DNA from: Shewanella fidelis ATCC BAA-318
GTDB taxonomy: Bacteria; Pseudomonadota; Gammaproteobacteria; Enterobacterales; Shewanellaceae
Reading direction: 5' to 3'
DNA length: 64,000 bases
Assembly: GCF_000518605.1 (NCBI RefSeq)
Contig: NZ_JADX01000005.1
Coordinates: 186,001 to 250,000, forward strand
The number at the start of each line of letters is the position of its first letter. Position 1 is the stretch's first letter. The notes beneath the pieces are model-generated. The model was not told where the DNA came from, did not search any database, and worked only from the letters and a program-made list of their open reading frames with translations. Both the position numbers and the translations under genes were made by a program. Below are positions 57,358 through 64,000 of this stretch, one piece after another.

Positions 57358-57741
57358 ATGACCACATTACTTATCTGTTTGTTTATTGCCATGTTGCTGC
57401 CTTATGCGGCTAAAGGGCCGGTGGCTGTTGCCATGGCGAAATTGGGGGGATATGACAACAACCATCCACGTGAGCAGCAATCTAAGCTTACTGGCTTTGG
57501 TGCGCGTGCTGTAGCGGGTCATCAAAATGCGTTTGAGTCTTTGCTTATTTTTGGTCTGTCGGTATTAGCTGTTATTGCTACAGATAAAGTGAATGCTGTT
57601 GCCGAAACTGCAGCGATTGTGCATGTTATCGCTCGTGTTGCGTATCAGCTATTGTATTTAATGGATCAAGGTACTTTACGCTCACTGTCTTGGTTTGTGG
57701 CGATTTTTGCTTCATTTACCGTGTTTTGGCAGGCGGTTTAA
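57358..57741 (+). CDS. MAPEG-family membrane protein
   Basis: A 127-residue protein with four hydrophobic segments. GARAVAGHQNAFESLLIFG is the MAPEG signature (eicosanoid and glutathione metabolism family), and ARVAYQLLYLMD matches the second conserved block. Bacterial members are uncharacterised; glutathione-dependent activity is possible but not shown. AAAAGGA precedes the ATG. It lies just before the CTAGG repeat tract. Confidence 0.88.
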   Translation: MTTLLICLFIAMLLPYAAKGPVAVAMAKLGGYDNNHPREQQSKLTGFGARAVAGHQNAFESLLIFGLSVLAVIATDKVNAVAETAAIVHVIARVAYQLLYLMDQGTLRSLSWFVAIFASFTVFWQAV

Positions 57742-57743
57742 AC

Positions 57744-58007
57744 AAGGTCTTAGGAAAGCTAAAGAAAGGTTCTAGGTCCTAGGTTCTAGGTCCTAGGCCC
57801 TAGGAAAAGCAAAGAAAGGCCCTAGGAAAGGTAAAGAATGGTGCTAGGAAAGGTAAAGAATGGTGCTAGGTTTTGGAAAGCTAAAGAAAGGTCCTAGGTT
57901 CTAGGTTCTAGGTTCTAGGAAAAGTAAAAAAAGGCCCTAGGAAAGGTAAAGAAAGGTGCTAGGGCTTAGGCTCTAGGAAAAGCAAACAAAGGGCTGAGCG
58001 TCCTAGA
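57744..58007. repeat. Irregular tandem repeat tract with CTAGG and GGAAAGGTAAAGAAAGG units
   Basis: About 15 CTAGG units, many as CCTAGG or TTCTAGG, alternate with purine-rich units such as GGAAAGGTAAAGAATGGTG. The tract is strongly purine-skewed on the plus strand and has no coding capacity. Confidence 0.85.
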
Positions 58008-58009
58008 AA

Positions 58010-58038
58010 AAAGCCACGCTACATACTAGCGTGGCTTT
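58010..58038. terminator. Bidirectional terminator of the lyase/reductase/cytochrome locus
   Basis: AAAGCCACGCTA (58010-58021) and TAGCGTGGCTTT (58027-58038) form a perfect 12-bp stem. On the minus strand TTTTTT follows. Confidence 0.88.
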
Positions 58039-58057
58039 GGTTGGTAAATCTTCGAAC

Positions 58058-58438
58058 TTATCGCTTCATGTCTGGGTATTCAAACTCATGACACTGGTTA
58101 CAGTAAACCTTGCTTTCTTTGTGCTCCATATGGCAGTAAGTACAAGGTAAGTCAGTACCGTAATGTAGGCTATCGTGTGGGTTAGGCTCAACATCATGGC
58201 CAGCACCAGCAGGACGTTTAGTTTGCTCTGCAATATCTTCAACACTGCCATGGCAGCTTTCACATGCGCTGGCCTCAGGAATGGTTTTACGCTTTGCATC
58301 ACCGTGACACGCGCTACATTCAACTTTACCGTTATCACCAGTCATGATCTCTTGGTGATAGTCTTTAATCTTCATTGCATTAGCGTTTGGGATAGCTATC
58401 AACATTAGCATGCAGATAGTCGATAATACTTTTAACAT
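58058..58438 (-). CDS. Small periplasmic tetrahaem cytochrome c
   Basis: A 126-residue protein with a signal peptide (cleavage near NANA) and four CxxCH haem sites: CSACH (41-45), CESCH (59-63), CTYCH (99-103) and CNQCH (113-117). Additional His residues can serve as distal ligands. Size and spacing resemble the haem domain of Shewanella flavocytochrome c3, here encoded as a separate protein. It is downstream of the lyase and of the flavoprotein reductase, so it is inferred to pass electrons from the inner-membrane quinol dehydrogenase (CymA-type, not in the window) to that reductase. Confidence 0.93.
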   Translation of the reverse strand: MLKVLSTICMLMLIAIPNANAMKIKDYHQEIMTGDNGKVECSACHGDAKRKTIPEASACESCHGSVEDIAEQTKRPAGAGHDVEPNPHDSLHYGTDLPCTYCHMEHKESKVYCNQCHEFEYPDMKR

Positions 58439-58514
58439 CTTTAATCCTTGTTGGGCGTAGCGCCCGATAACTTGTATAACATCTTGCTTTTATGGCTTTA
58501 GGGCACAATTGCGG

Positions 58515-58561
58515 CTTGCTCAGCCTTACCAAAGGGAGCGGTATTGGTAACGCTGAGCAAG
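58515..58561 (-). other. Long intercistronic hairpin, lyase/cytochrome junction
   Basis: CTTGCTCAGCCTTACCAA (58515-58532) and its inverse (58544-58561) pair at 17 of 18 positions with an 11-base loop. There is no T-run on the minus strand. It could protect or process mRNA so that lyase and cytochrome are made in different amounts, or act as a partial terminator. Confidence 0.7.
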
Positions 58562-58620
58562 AGCAAAAGTGTTTTAGCTGAGTAAAATCTATGTTTAGTG
58601 CTTACTCTTAGTACTAACAG

Positions 58621-60273
58621 TTAGTACTGGGCGATAAATGCGGTTGATGCCTTAATGTCTGGTGTAAATGGACGGTCGATTTCAACAAATGGCACTTGCT
58701 TACGGAATGCTTGGTACATGGCTTTAGTTGCTTCGCCTTGTTTTAGCTTATCGTTAGCTAGTTTGCGTAGGTCGATTGCTTGGGTTGAATGCATTAACTC
58801 AAGACCGTACATCACGTTTGTGTTATCAACGATTTGAATTAGTCTTTCTGACGCTAGTTTTAGGTTAGTGAAGGTATCTTCAATGTTACCGGCAATGGCA
58901 ATACCGTCGAACGATACTGGATTAGCCAAGGCTTTGTTACGTACTTGCATATCAACAAATGTCTTTTGAATTGCACCAAAAGCATGGCCATTGTTACCCG
59001 GTGCGCTTAGGAAACGCGGTAGATGTGTAAAGTGGTCATCTGATAGATGAATAGTACGCATCGCACTGTTGTGTGATACATGGGTTAGGGCAATGCTTAG
59101 CTGCTGCACAGCAAGTGCAACCGGTAGCGGCTCAAAGTTAGTGGTTGGGAACACACCGCCTTTGCCTTCAACTAAGTACTTTGATACTTGAGAGTTGTTA
59201 CCGTAATCAATACCTGCACCTACGATAACACCTGGGTTGTCGTCTGAGTGGTTAATTTGAATATCAATTACTTGATCAAGATCGGCAAGCGCTTTGTATG
59301 CACTAGCAAAAGTGTATGCAGTGGTGCGATAGCTTAATGGATCTTGTAGTGGACGCTCTGGGTTTGCATCCCATAAGTAGCTGCCAGATAGATCGTTACG
59401 GATCTCGCTGGTGGCTTCTTTCAAGTATGGGAATGGACGAATGTCGTTCGTTTGCGGCAAGAATGGCGAAACGTTACCGTTTAGGCCTTCAAGACTTAAG
59501 CTAAATACCGTTGGTGATACTTCTAGTAGGTGTTTAGCATCGCGGTAGCCTTGCATTGCGTAGGCAACACCAACTGAGTTGTTTGACAGAATCGACAATG
59601 CATCTTTGCCTACAGGATCAAGTGCTTTAATGCCGGCTTTTTTCATTGCTAGCGCGCTGTTCATGCGCTCGCCTTTGTAGATCACGTCCCACTCGCCAAT
59701 CATGGCTAGACCAACATGTGATGATAGTAAAATATCAGCTTCGCCAACCGTGCCTTTAGATGGAATGATTGGCGTGATGTCGTTGTTTAAATAGGCCTGA
59801 TATAAATCAGCAACGTAAGGCTGTACACCAGTGTGGCCAGATAAAATGGTATTTAGACGAACTGCGAGAGCAACACGAGTTAATTTAACTGGCATCGCTT
59901 CACCTACACCCGCGCTGTGAGCGCGCAGTGTGCTGTAGTTAAATGACTTTGATGCCTTCATTACTTCAGGGCTAAGTTCGCCATTGGCATCAAATAGTTT
60001 GTGGTCTTTGTTTAAGCCCACACCCACAGTTAGACCGTATACAGGCTTGCCTAAACGTGCAGCTTCCATCAGTAGTTCATGAGCCTTAACTAGTGCGGTT
60101 GCAGATTGAGCAGCAATTTTAACTTTAGCGCCATCTGCAATTTGCCATGCTTGCTCTTGTGTCAAACTTTTACCGTCTAGTACAACAGTATCGGCAGCCA
60201 TTGCTTGACCAGCACTAAGGGCTAAAGCAAGAGTTGTTAAGGCAACATTTTTAGTGGTTTTCATATTCATCAT
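58621..60273 (-). CDS. Secreted aromatic amino-acid ammonia-lyase (HAL/PAL superfamily)
   Basis: A 550-residue member of the MIO lyase superfamily that carries a Sec signal (LSAGQAMA, cleavage near 26), unlike cytoplasmic HutH. The ribosome site AGGA fits Met4 (60264) best. Conserved parts: the catalytic Tyr79 loop YGLTVGVG, substrate-pocket RAHSAGVGE (His119; the His is typical of histidine lyases), QDPLSYRTTAY and NHSDDNPGV. The usual GASGD is replaced by GTVGEAD (174-180), so no Ala-Ser-Gly is present to form the MIO cofactor. Co-transcription with a flavoprotein reductase suggests it makes an acrylate such as urocanate for that enzyme. Confidence 0.85.
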   Translation of the reverse strand: MMNMKTTKNVALTTLALALSAGQAMAADTVVLDGKSLTQEQAWQIADGAKVKIAAQSATALVKAHELLMEAARLGKPVYGLTVGVGLNKDHKLFDANGELSPEVMKASKSFNYSTLRAHSAGVGEAMPVKLTRVALAVRLNTILSGHTGVQPYVADLYQAYLNNDITPIIPSKGTVGEADILLSSHVGLAMIGEWDVIYKGERMNSALAMKKAGIKALDPVGKDALSILSNNSVGVAYAMQGYRDAKHLLEVSPTVFSLSLEGLNGNVSPFLPQTNDIRPFPYLKEATSEIRNDLSGSYLWDANPERPLQDPLSYRTTAYTFASAYKALADLDQVIDIQINHSDDNPGVIVGAGIDYGNNSQVSKYLVEGKGGVFPTTNFEPLPVALAVQQLSIALTHVSHNSAMRTIHLSDDHFTHLPRFLSAPGNNGHAFGAIQKTFVDMQVRNKALANPVSFDGIAIAGNIEDTFTNLKLASERLIQIVDNTNVMYGLELMHSTQAIDLRKLANDKLKQGEATKAMYQAFRKQVPFVEIDRPFTPDIKASTAFIAQY

Positions 60274-60308
60274 TCCTATAATTTTTTATTAAATTTAGTA
60301 GCGATTTA

Positions 60309-61868
60309 TTAAGCAAGTTTTAAGGTCACAGCTTGGTTTTCTGCACAGTGGCGGCCAGCATTACGGCCAGTTACTACACCTTCGGCTACGGCACATGCGC
60401 CCAAGCGACTTGCACCGTGAATACCGCCAGTGGCTTCGCCGGCAGCGTACAGACCTGGGATAGGTTTATTGGTCACTAGGTGTAACACTTCAGATGCGGT
60501 GTTTACTCTTACGCCGCCCATGCAGTAGTGCACTTTTGGCCACATACGCACGCCATACCAAGGGCCTTTATCGAGTAACATCGCTTTTTGCATAGGGCGA
60601 CCAAACTCGCTGTCATTGCCGTTAGTCACAGATTCATTCCAGCGCTCAACTTGAGCAATTAGCGCTTTTGCTGGCATGTTGTAGATTTTTGCAAGTTCTT
60701 CTAGGGTGTCGGCTTTCTTAATGACGTTGTACTTCAGACCCCAATCTAACGTTTGTGCATCTTTTGCCCCTTCGGCGTTAGTAAAGCCGATTGGGTATAC
60801 AGGATTACCTTGGTCATCGCGGCGGGTCATAATGGCATCTGCACGTGCTTTACGGTCAGCAAGTTCGTTGAAGAAACGCTCACCGGTGCGCACATCAACC
60901 ACAATACCGCTTGGGTAAGTTGCGATGGTGTTGAACTGAGATGCGGTACCAAAGCCCTTTTCATCTGGTGATGCCCACGGGCCTAATTGAATTTGATCTA
61001 AATGGATTGGGTTTGCGCCCAGTAGCATCATCTGTTTTAGTGCTTCAGATGTTGCGCCTGGATGGTTAGTTGAGTCCAACTGATTCGTGTATTCAGGCTG
61101 CTGCATTTGACGGTATTCAATGTCGTTACCAAAGCCGCCAGTAGCCATGATCACCCCTTTACGGGCACCAATTTTAATCATCTTGCCGGTACGCTCTTTA
61201 GGGAAGTAATAACCTTGGCGTACATCAATACCGATCACACGGCCATTTTCATCTTTAATAAAGCCTTCAAGTTTGGCTTGGTTACGCATCTCGATACCGT
61301 TCTTTTTCGCCACTTTAATTAATGGACGAATGATACCAGCACCAGAGCTTTGCACGGTTTGTAGCACGCGTGGAATAGAGTGACCACCAAAATGTTGCAC
61401 GAAAGGCTTCCATTCAACGCCGTGGTTAATCAACCAATCACAAGATTCTGAAGTACCATTACACACTAGCTTTAGCATTTCGACATCGTTCATGCCACGG
61501 CCAGCCTCAAGCATGTCAGCAACCATAACATCAACAGAATCCTCAATACCCTCTTTCTTTTGCAGTGGAGAACCAGCAACCGCCATTGCACCGCCATTGA
61601 TGGTTGAGTTACCACCAAATACCGGCATTTTGTCGATAATCATTACGCTAGAGCCGTTCTCTCTGGCTTGAAGTGCGGCAGACATTCCCGCAAAGCCACT
61701 ACCTACTACGATCACATCAACAACTTCGTCAAACTTAGCATCTGCTTGTGGTACGCATGCGGCATTAGCTGACAAGGCTACGCTACTTCCTAGCCCGGCA
61801 ACCGCCATAGCTGCGCCGCCTTTTAAAAGCTGGCGTCTGCCTAGACTAACTTGTTCTTTGTCGTTCAT
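60309..61868 (-). CDS. Tat-exported flavoprotein reductase (fumarate/urocanate reductase family)
   Basis: A 519-residue protein with a twin-arginine leader (Arg11-Arg12 in LGRRQLLKGG, cleavage near SANA) and an FAD-binding Rossmann motif VVGSGFAG. It aligns in outline with the flavin domain of flavocytochrome c3: the proton-donor Arg is probably Arg339 in NELADRKARAD, and substrate residues are likely His447 (VHYCMGG) and Arg488 (GASRLG). The position of the fumarate-binding His is occupied by QIQLGPW, so fumarate itself is unlikely; an arylacrylate or urocanate is inferred. It lacks a haem domain. First gene of the operon, behind a sigma-54 promoter. Confidence 0.9.
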   Translation of the reverse strand: MNDKEQVSLGRRQLLKGGAAMAVAGLGSSVALSANAACVPQADAKFDEVVDVIVVGSGFAGMSAALQARENGSSVMIIDKMPVFGGNSTINGGAMAVAGSPLQKKEGIEDSVDVMVADMLEAGRGMNDVEMLKLVCNGTSESCDWLINHGVEWKPFVQHFGGHSIPRVLQTVQSSGAGIIRPLIKVAKKNGIEMRNQAKLEGFIKDENGRVIGIDVRQGYYFPKERTGKMIKIGARKGVIMATGGFGNDIEYRQMQQPEYTNQLDSTNHPGATSEALKQMMLLGANPIHLDQIQLGPWASPDEKGFGTASQFNTIATYPSGIVVDVRTGERFFNELADRKARADAIMTRRDDQGNPVYPIGFTNAEGAKDAQTLDWGLKYNVIKKADTLEELAKIYNMPAKALIAQVERWNESVTNGNDSEFGRPMQKAMLLDKGPWYGVRMWPKVHYCMGGVRVNTASEVLHLVTNKPIPGLYAAGEATGGIHGASRLGACAVAEGVVTGRNAGRHCAENQAVTLKLA

Positions 61869-61938
61869 CTCTTGGTTCCCTATCTGTATTTTATTTGGCT
61901 ATCCGAGCTATCTGTGCCCGATTTGATACAGGTAAAGC

Positions 61939-61955
61939 TGCAGCGACTATGCCAA
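61939..61955 (-). promoter_or_regulatory. Sigma-54 promoter of the reductase operon
   Basis: On the minus strand TTGGCATAGTCGCTGCA has the invariant GG and GC at exact -24/-12 spacing and matches TTGGCAC-N5-TTGCA at most positions. It predicts transcription starting near 61927, about 60 bases before the reductase ATG. Confidence 0.78.
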
Positions 61956-62004
61956 CTGTTCAATTGCGACTTGAATGCTGTTTATTTATGAGCAGGAACA
62001 TAAA

Positions 62005-62045
62005 ATCACGAAATATCATGGTTGGCAGCCTTGATATTTCGTGGT
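62005..62045. promoter_or_regulatory. Paired upstream activator sites
   Basis: ATCACGAAATATCATGGT (62005-62022) and its inverse (62028-62045; 15 of 18 identical) have centres 23 bp apart. The inner CACGAAATATCA/TGATATTTCGTG arms are a perfect 12-bp inverted repeat. They lie about 80-120 bases upstream of the predicted sigma-54 start, the usual place for enhancer-binding protein sites. Confidence 0.75.
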
Positions 62046-62805
62046 TATCTTGAGATATCATTAGCAAAAAGTGTGAAAATCTAACAACTAATATTATGTT
62101 TAAGTAGTGGCTCAATAATAAGTTGTACATTCACTATTATTAGTTGCTTACTGTTTTAGATTGGTAATTGCCCATTTTTATATGTTTTTATAAATATTTA
62201 TTTGTGATGCTTATCACTGTTGCCAATGGTTAGTTTTCTCTGCTTGAAATACGGGGTGTTAAATTGAGCCATGTGTGGCTTACCGATTATAAATGAGTCA
62301 GCAGCAGTGATATATAAACTTGAAACAACCTTAATGACGAGTGTGGCATATCAGCCTTATTGTTATCTCGCTTATTCCTTTGTTGTTGAGCGAAGAGTAT
62401 GGCTATCTCCCTTTGGCACTGGGCTTTTTCACTCTTTAGTAGTTAGTCGGTAATTCAATTCTACGTGCTTTAAGTCGTTTGTTGTTGTGCTGCACTATAT
62501 ATTTGTGAACTCTGATTTAGTTTTAAATTAATCGCGATAAATATAAGAAGTTTTGCTATTTAGTATTGCGTCGTAATTTGGATGTGACAGCATCACAGAT
62601 GCTAAAATTATTTAGACTAATTCACATATTTTTATATATTACCGCTGAACTCACAGAATCAACTATAGTTGTAGAGTAGGTGGCCTTATTAAGCTTTTAC
62701 CTTGGGCGTTAATAAGCTAGACGAATAGCTTTGGCTATTAATTTAGCCTCTGTTTACATTAATTTATGAACAGGGGCACAGATCCTATATATGCAATGAT
62801 TTACC

Positions 62806-62823
62806 ATCATGAAACTTCGTGAT
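62806..62823. promoter_or_regulatory. Third copy of the 18-bp operator, before the activator gene
   Basis: The minus strand ATCACGAAGTTTCATGAT matches the upstream site at 62005 in 15 of 18 positions and is itself nearly palindromic. It ends 15 bases before the activator start codon, which suggests autoregulation. Confidence 0.7.
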
Positions 62824-62838
62824 TAACTCGAGATTTCA

Positions 62839-64000
62839 ATGAAAGAACAATTTTATTATCAAGCGACTCATTGCTTATGTAGTAGTTTATCTCTCGAAGT
62901 TGCTCTGCAGCGTTATTATGAGTTTATCAAGCAGCACTTACCGATTGACGGTATTTTCCTCAATATCTATCGGCCTGAGCATGGTGATATTCAATTCCTA
63001 TCTCATGTTAACGAGCAACAAGCGGTAGCACTTGATAAACAGGTAAAAATCTCTACTGATATGGCTGAGGTTTTGCAGCAAAACGACCGTCCAGTTATTC
63101 GGATCATTAATGACATCAAACATGATCAAGTGACTCACTTTGTCGCGCCGCAGGTAATCCCAGAGATCTCATCTGTGATCTTGTTGCGAATGATCAGCAG
63201 TAACACTCACCTTGGTGTTGTGGGCTTTTATTCTAAAACCTCCGGACAATTTAAGCCTTTGCATGCGGATCTTATTGAACCCCACAAGGATACATTATCG
63301 CTAATTACCGCCTTTACTTTACGTGGTAGAAACCTACTTAAAGCCAATCAAGTGTTGAGTCAGGAAAATGATAACCTCAGACGAGGCGTATTTTCTGCCG
63401 ATGGTGTTGTTGGCTCTGAAGGTGGTTTAAAGAAAGTGATGGTGCAGGTTGACGCCATTGCAGGGTTGAATACCAGCGTGTTAATGCAGGGAGAAACCGG
63501 TTGCGGTAAAGAGGTCATTGCTAACGCTATTCACGCCAAGTCTAACCGTGCAGGTAAGCCATTTATAAAAGTTAACTGCGGCGCAATTCCTGAAACTCTG
63601 ATTGACTCTGAGTTGTTTGGTTACGAGAAGGGCGCTTTTACTGGCGCTGAAAATCGTAAGGCTGGTTATTTTGAGCAGGCTAATGGTGGCACTATTTTTC
63701 TTGATGAAATAGGCGAGTTGCCGCTATCTGCACAAGTGCGCTTATTACGAGTATTACAAAATAGCACTATTACCCGAGTGGGTGGCTTTGAAAGTGTCGA
63801 TCTCGATATTCGAGTCATTGCGGCCACTCATAGAAACTTGCAGGCCATGGTGCATGAAAAAACCTTCCGTGAAGATCTTTGGTATCGACTCGCGGTTTTT
63901 CCTATTGATATTCCATCATTACGCCAACGTCGCAGTGATATTCCGCTGCTGGTACAACACTTCATTGAAACCTTAGCTGCTAAATTCAATTTAGAAAAAT
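62839..64000 (+). CDS. Sigma-54 enhancer-binding protein, C-terminus beyond window
   Basis: The frame runs from ATG 62839 to the window end (387 codons). Residues 1-165 look like a GAF-type sensory domain. The AAA+ domain follows with Walker A GETGCGKE (218-225), the sigma-54-contacting GAFTGA loop (265-270) and Walker B GGTIFLDE (283-290). The DNA-binding domain should lie beyond the edge. It is divergent from the reductase-lyase-cytochrome operon, whose sigma-54 promoter and 18-bp sites lie in between, so this is its probable activator. The inducer, perhaps the amino acid or acrylate, is unknown. Confidence 0.92.
   Translation, partial: MKEQFYYQATHCLCSSLSLEVALQRYYEFIKQHLPIDGIFLNIYRPEHGDIQFLSHVNEQQAVALDKQVKISTDMAEVLQQNDRPVIRIINDIKHDQVTHFVAPQVIPEISSVILLRMISSNTHLGVVGFYSKTSGQFKPLHADLIEPHKDTLSLITAFTLRGRNLLKANQVLSQENDNLRRGVFSADGVVGSEGGLKKVMVQVDAIAGLNTSVLMQGETGCGKEVIANAIHAKSNRAGKPFIKVNCGAIPETLIDSELFGYEKGAFTGAENRKAGYFEQANGGTIFLDEIGELPLSAQVRLLRVLQNSTITRVGGFESVDLDIRVIAATHRNLQAMVHEKTFREDLWYRLAVFPIDIPSLRQRRSDIPLLVQHFIETLAAKFNLEK

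Larger units (their letters stand above)
57742..58057. other. Intergenic region filled by a CTAGG-type repeat tract
   Basis: About 316 bases between the convergent MAPEG and tetrahaem cytochrome genes. Most is the low-complexity tract annotated separately, ending in a bidirectional terminator. No gene. Confidence 0.7.
61869..62838. other. Divergent regulatory region of the reductase operon
   Basis: A 970-base AT-rich gap between the reductase operon (minus) and the sigma-54 activator (plus). It contains a sigma-54 promoter (61939-61955), two operator copies (62005-62045) and one copy near the activator start (62806-62823). About 750 bases between them show no supported gene; a 60-codon open frame at 62271-62453 is not convincing. 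The size leaves room for a small RNA, but none is visible. Confidence 0.6.

Noticed and set aside
57216..57413. 65-codon frame between the HdeD and MAPEG genes
   Set aside because: Spans a strong terminator and overlaps two real genes.
57744..58007. CRISPR array interpretation of the CTAGG tract
   Set aside because: Units are too short and irregular, no constant spacer length, and no cas genes in the window.
62271..62453. 60-codon open frame in the reductase/activator divergent region
   Set aside because: Weak initiation context, amino-acid composition unlike a protein, and lies in a regulatory gap.

Overview
The window looks like chromosome of a Shewanella-like marine gammaproteobacterium. 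The grounds are moderate GC, periplasmic multihaem and fumarate-reductase-type flavoprotein genes, a MetJ/ArgR/Fur style of regulation, a TtpC-type TonB system, and a Y1 (REP-associated) transposase of a type I associate with Shewanella and Vibrio. This assignment comes from gene content only; no database search was run.

Layout. 1-14.8 kb holds mostly unlinked housekeeping or secreted-protein genes: a partial unknown gene, a Ca-repeat lipoprotein, an S9 peptidase, a DUF2076 protein, a quinone-reductase/nupC pair, a lipoprotein penicillin acylase, and an archaeal-type S-adenosylhomocysteine hydrolase divergent from a LysR gene. 15-25 kb holds an unknown lipoprotein, a TM2 protein, a Sel1 lipoprotein, an Art-type amino-acid ABC operon preceded by two well-formed ARG boxes, a coiled-coil protein, a methyltransferase, adenosine deaminase and a flavin monooxygenase-like protein. 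25-37 kb is the B12 block: metH with MetJ boxes, divergent cobC, then a cobalamin riboswitch, a 12-codon leader ORF, btuD-btuC-cobT-cobS-cobU-cbiP and cobO. The matching periplasmic binding protein btuF lies 18.7 kb away at 55.65 kb.

37-40.5 kb is a scrap zone: two families of direct repeats, fragments resembling C-terminal tips of polymorphic toxins, a putative immunity gene, a 3'-truncated Y1 transposase, AT-rich unknown genes and a perfect 13-bp palindrome.

43-55.4 kb is a Fur-box-controlled nine-gene operon: TonB-dependent receptor, M16 protease lipoprotein, SbmA/YddA-type ABC exporter-fold protein, then DUF3450, TtpC, ExbB, ExbD, TonB and a TPR protein. The receptor/M16/ABC trio has the composition and sizes of the Fus ferredoxin-uptake system (E. 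coli yddA-yddB-pqqL), here joined to its own complete energiser.

58-64 kb holds a second striking locus. A Tat-exported flavoprotein reductase, a secreted aromatic amino-acid ammonia-lyase and a secreted tetrahaem cytochrome c are encoded together, divergent from a sigma-54 enhancer-binding protein. A sigma-54 promoter and three copies of an 18-bp operator motif can be seen between them. I infer periplasmic deamination of an amino acid (histidine is the best guess) to an acrylate that then serves as a respiratory electron acceptor. The lyase lacks the Ala-Ser-Gly triad expected to form the MIO cofactor.
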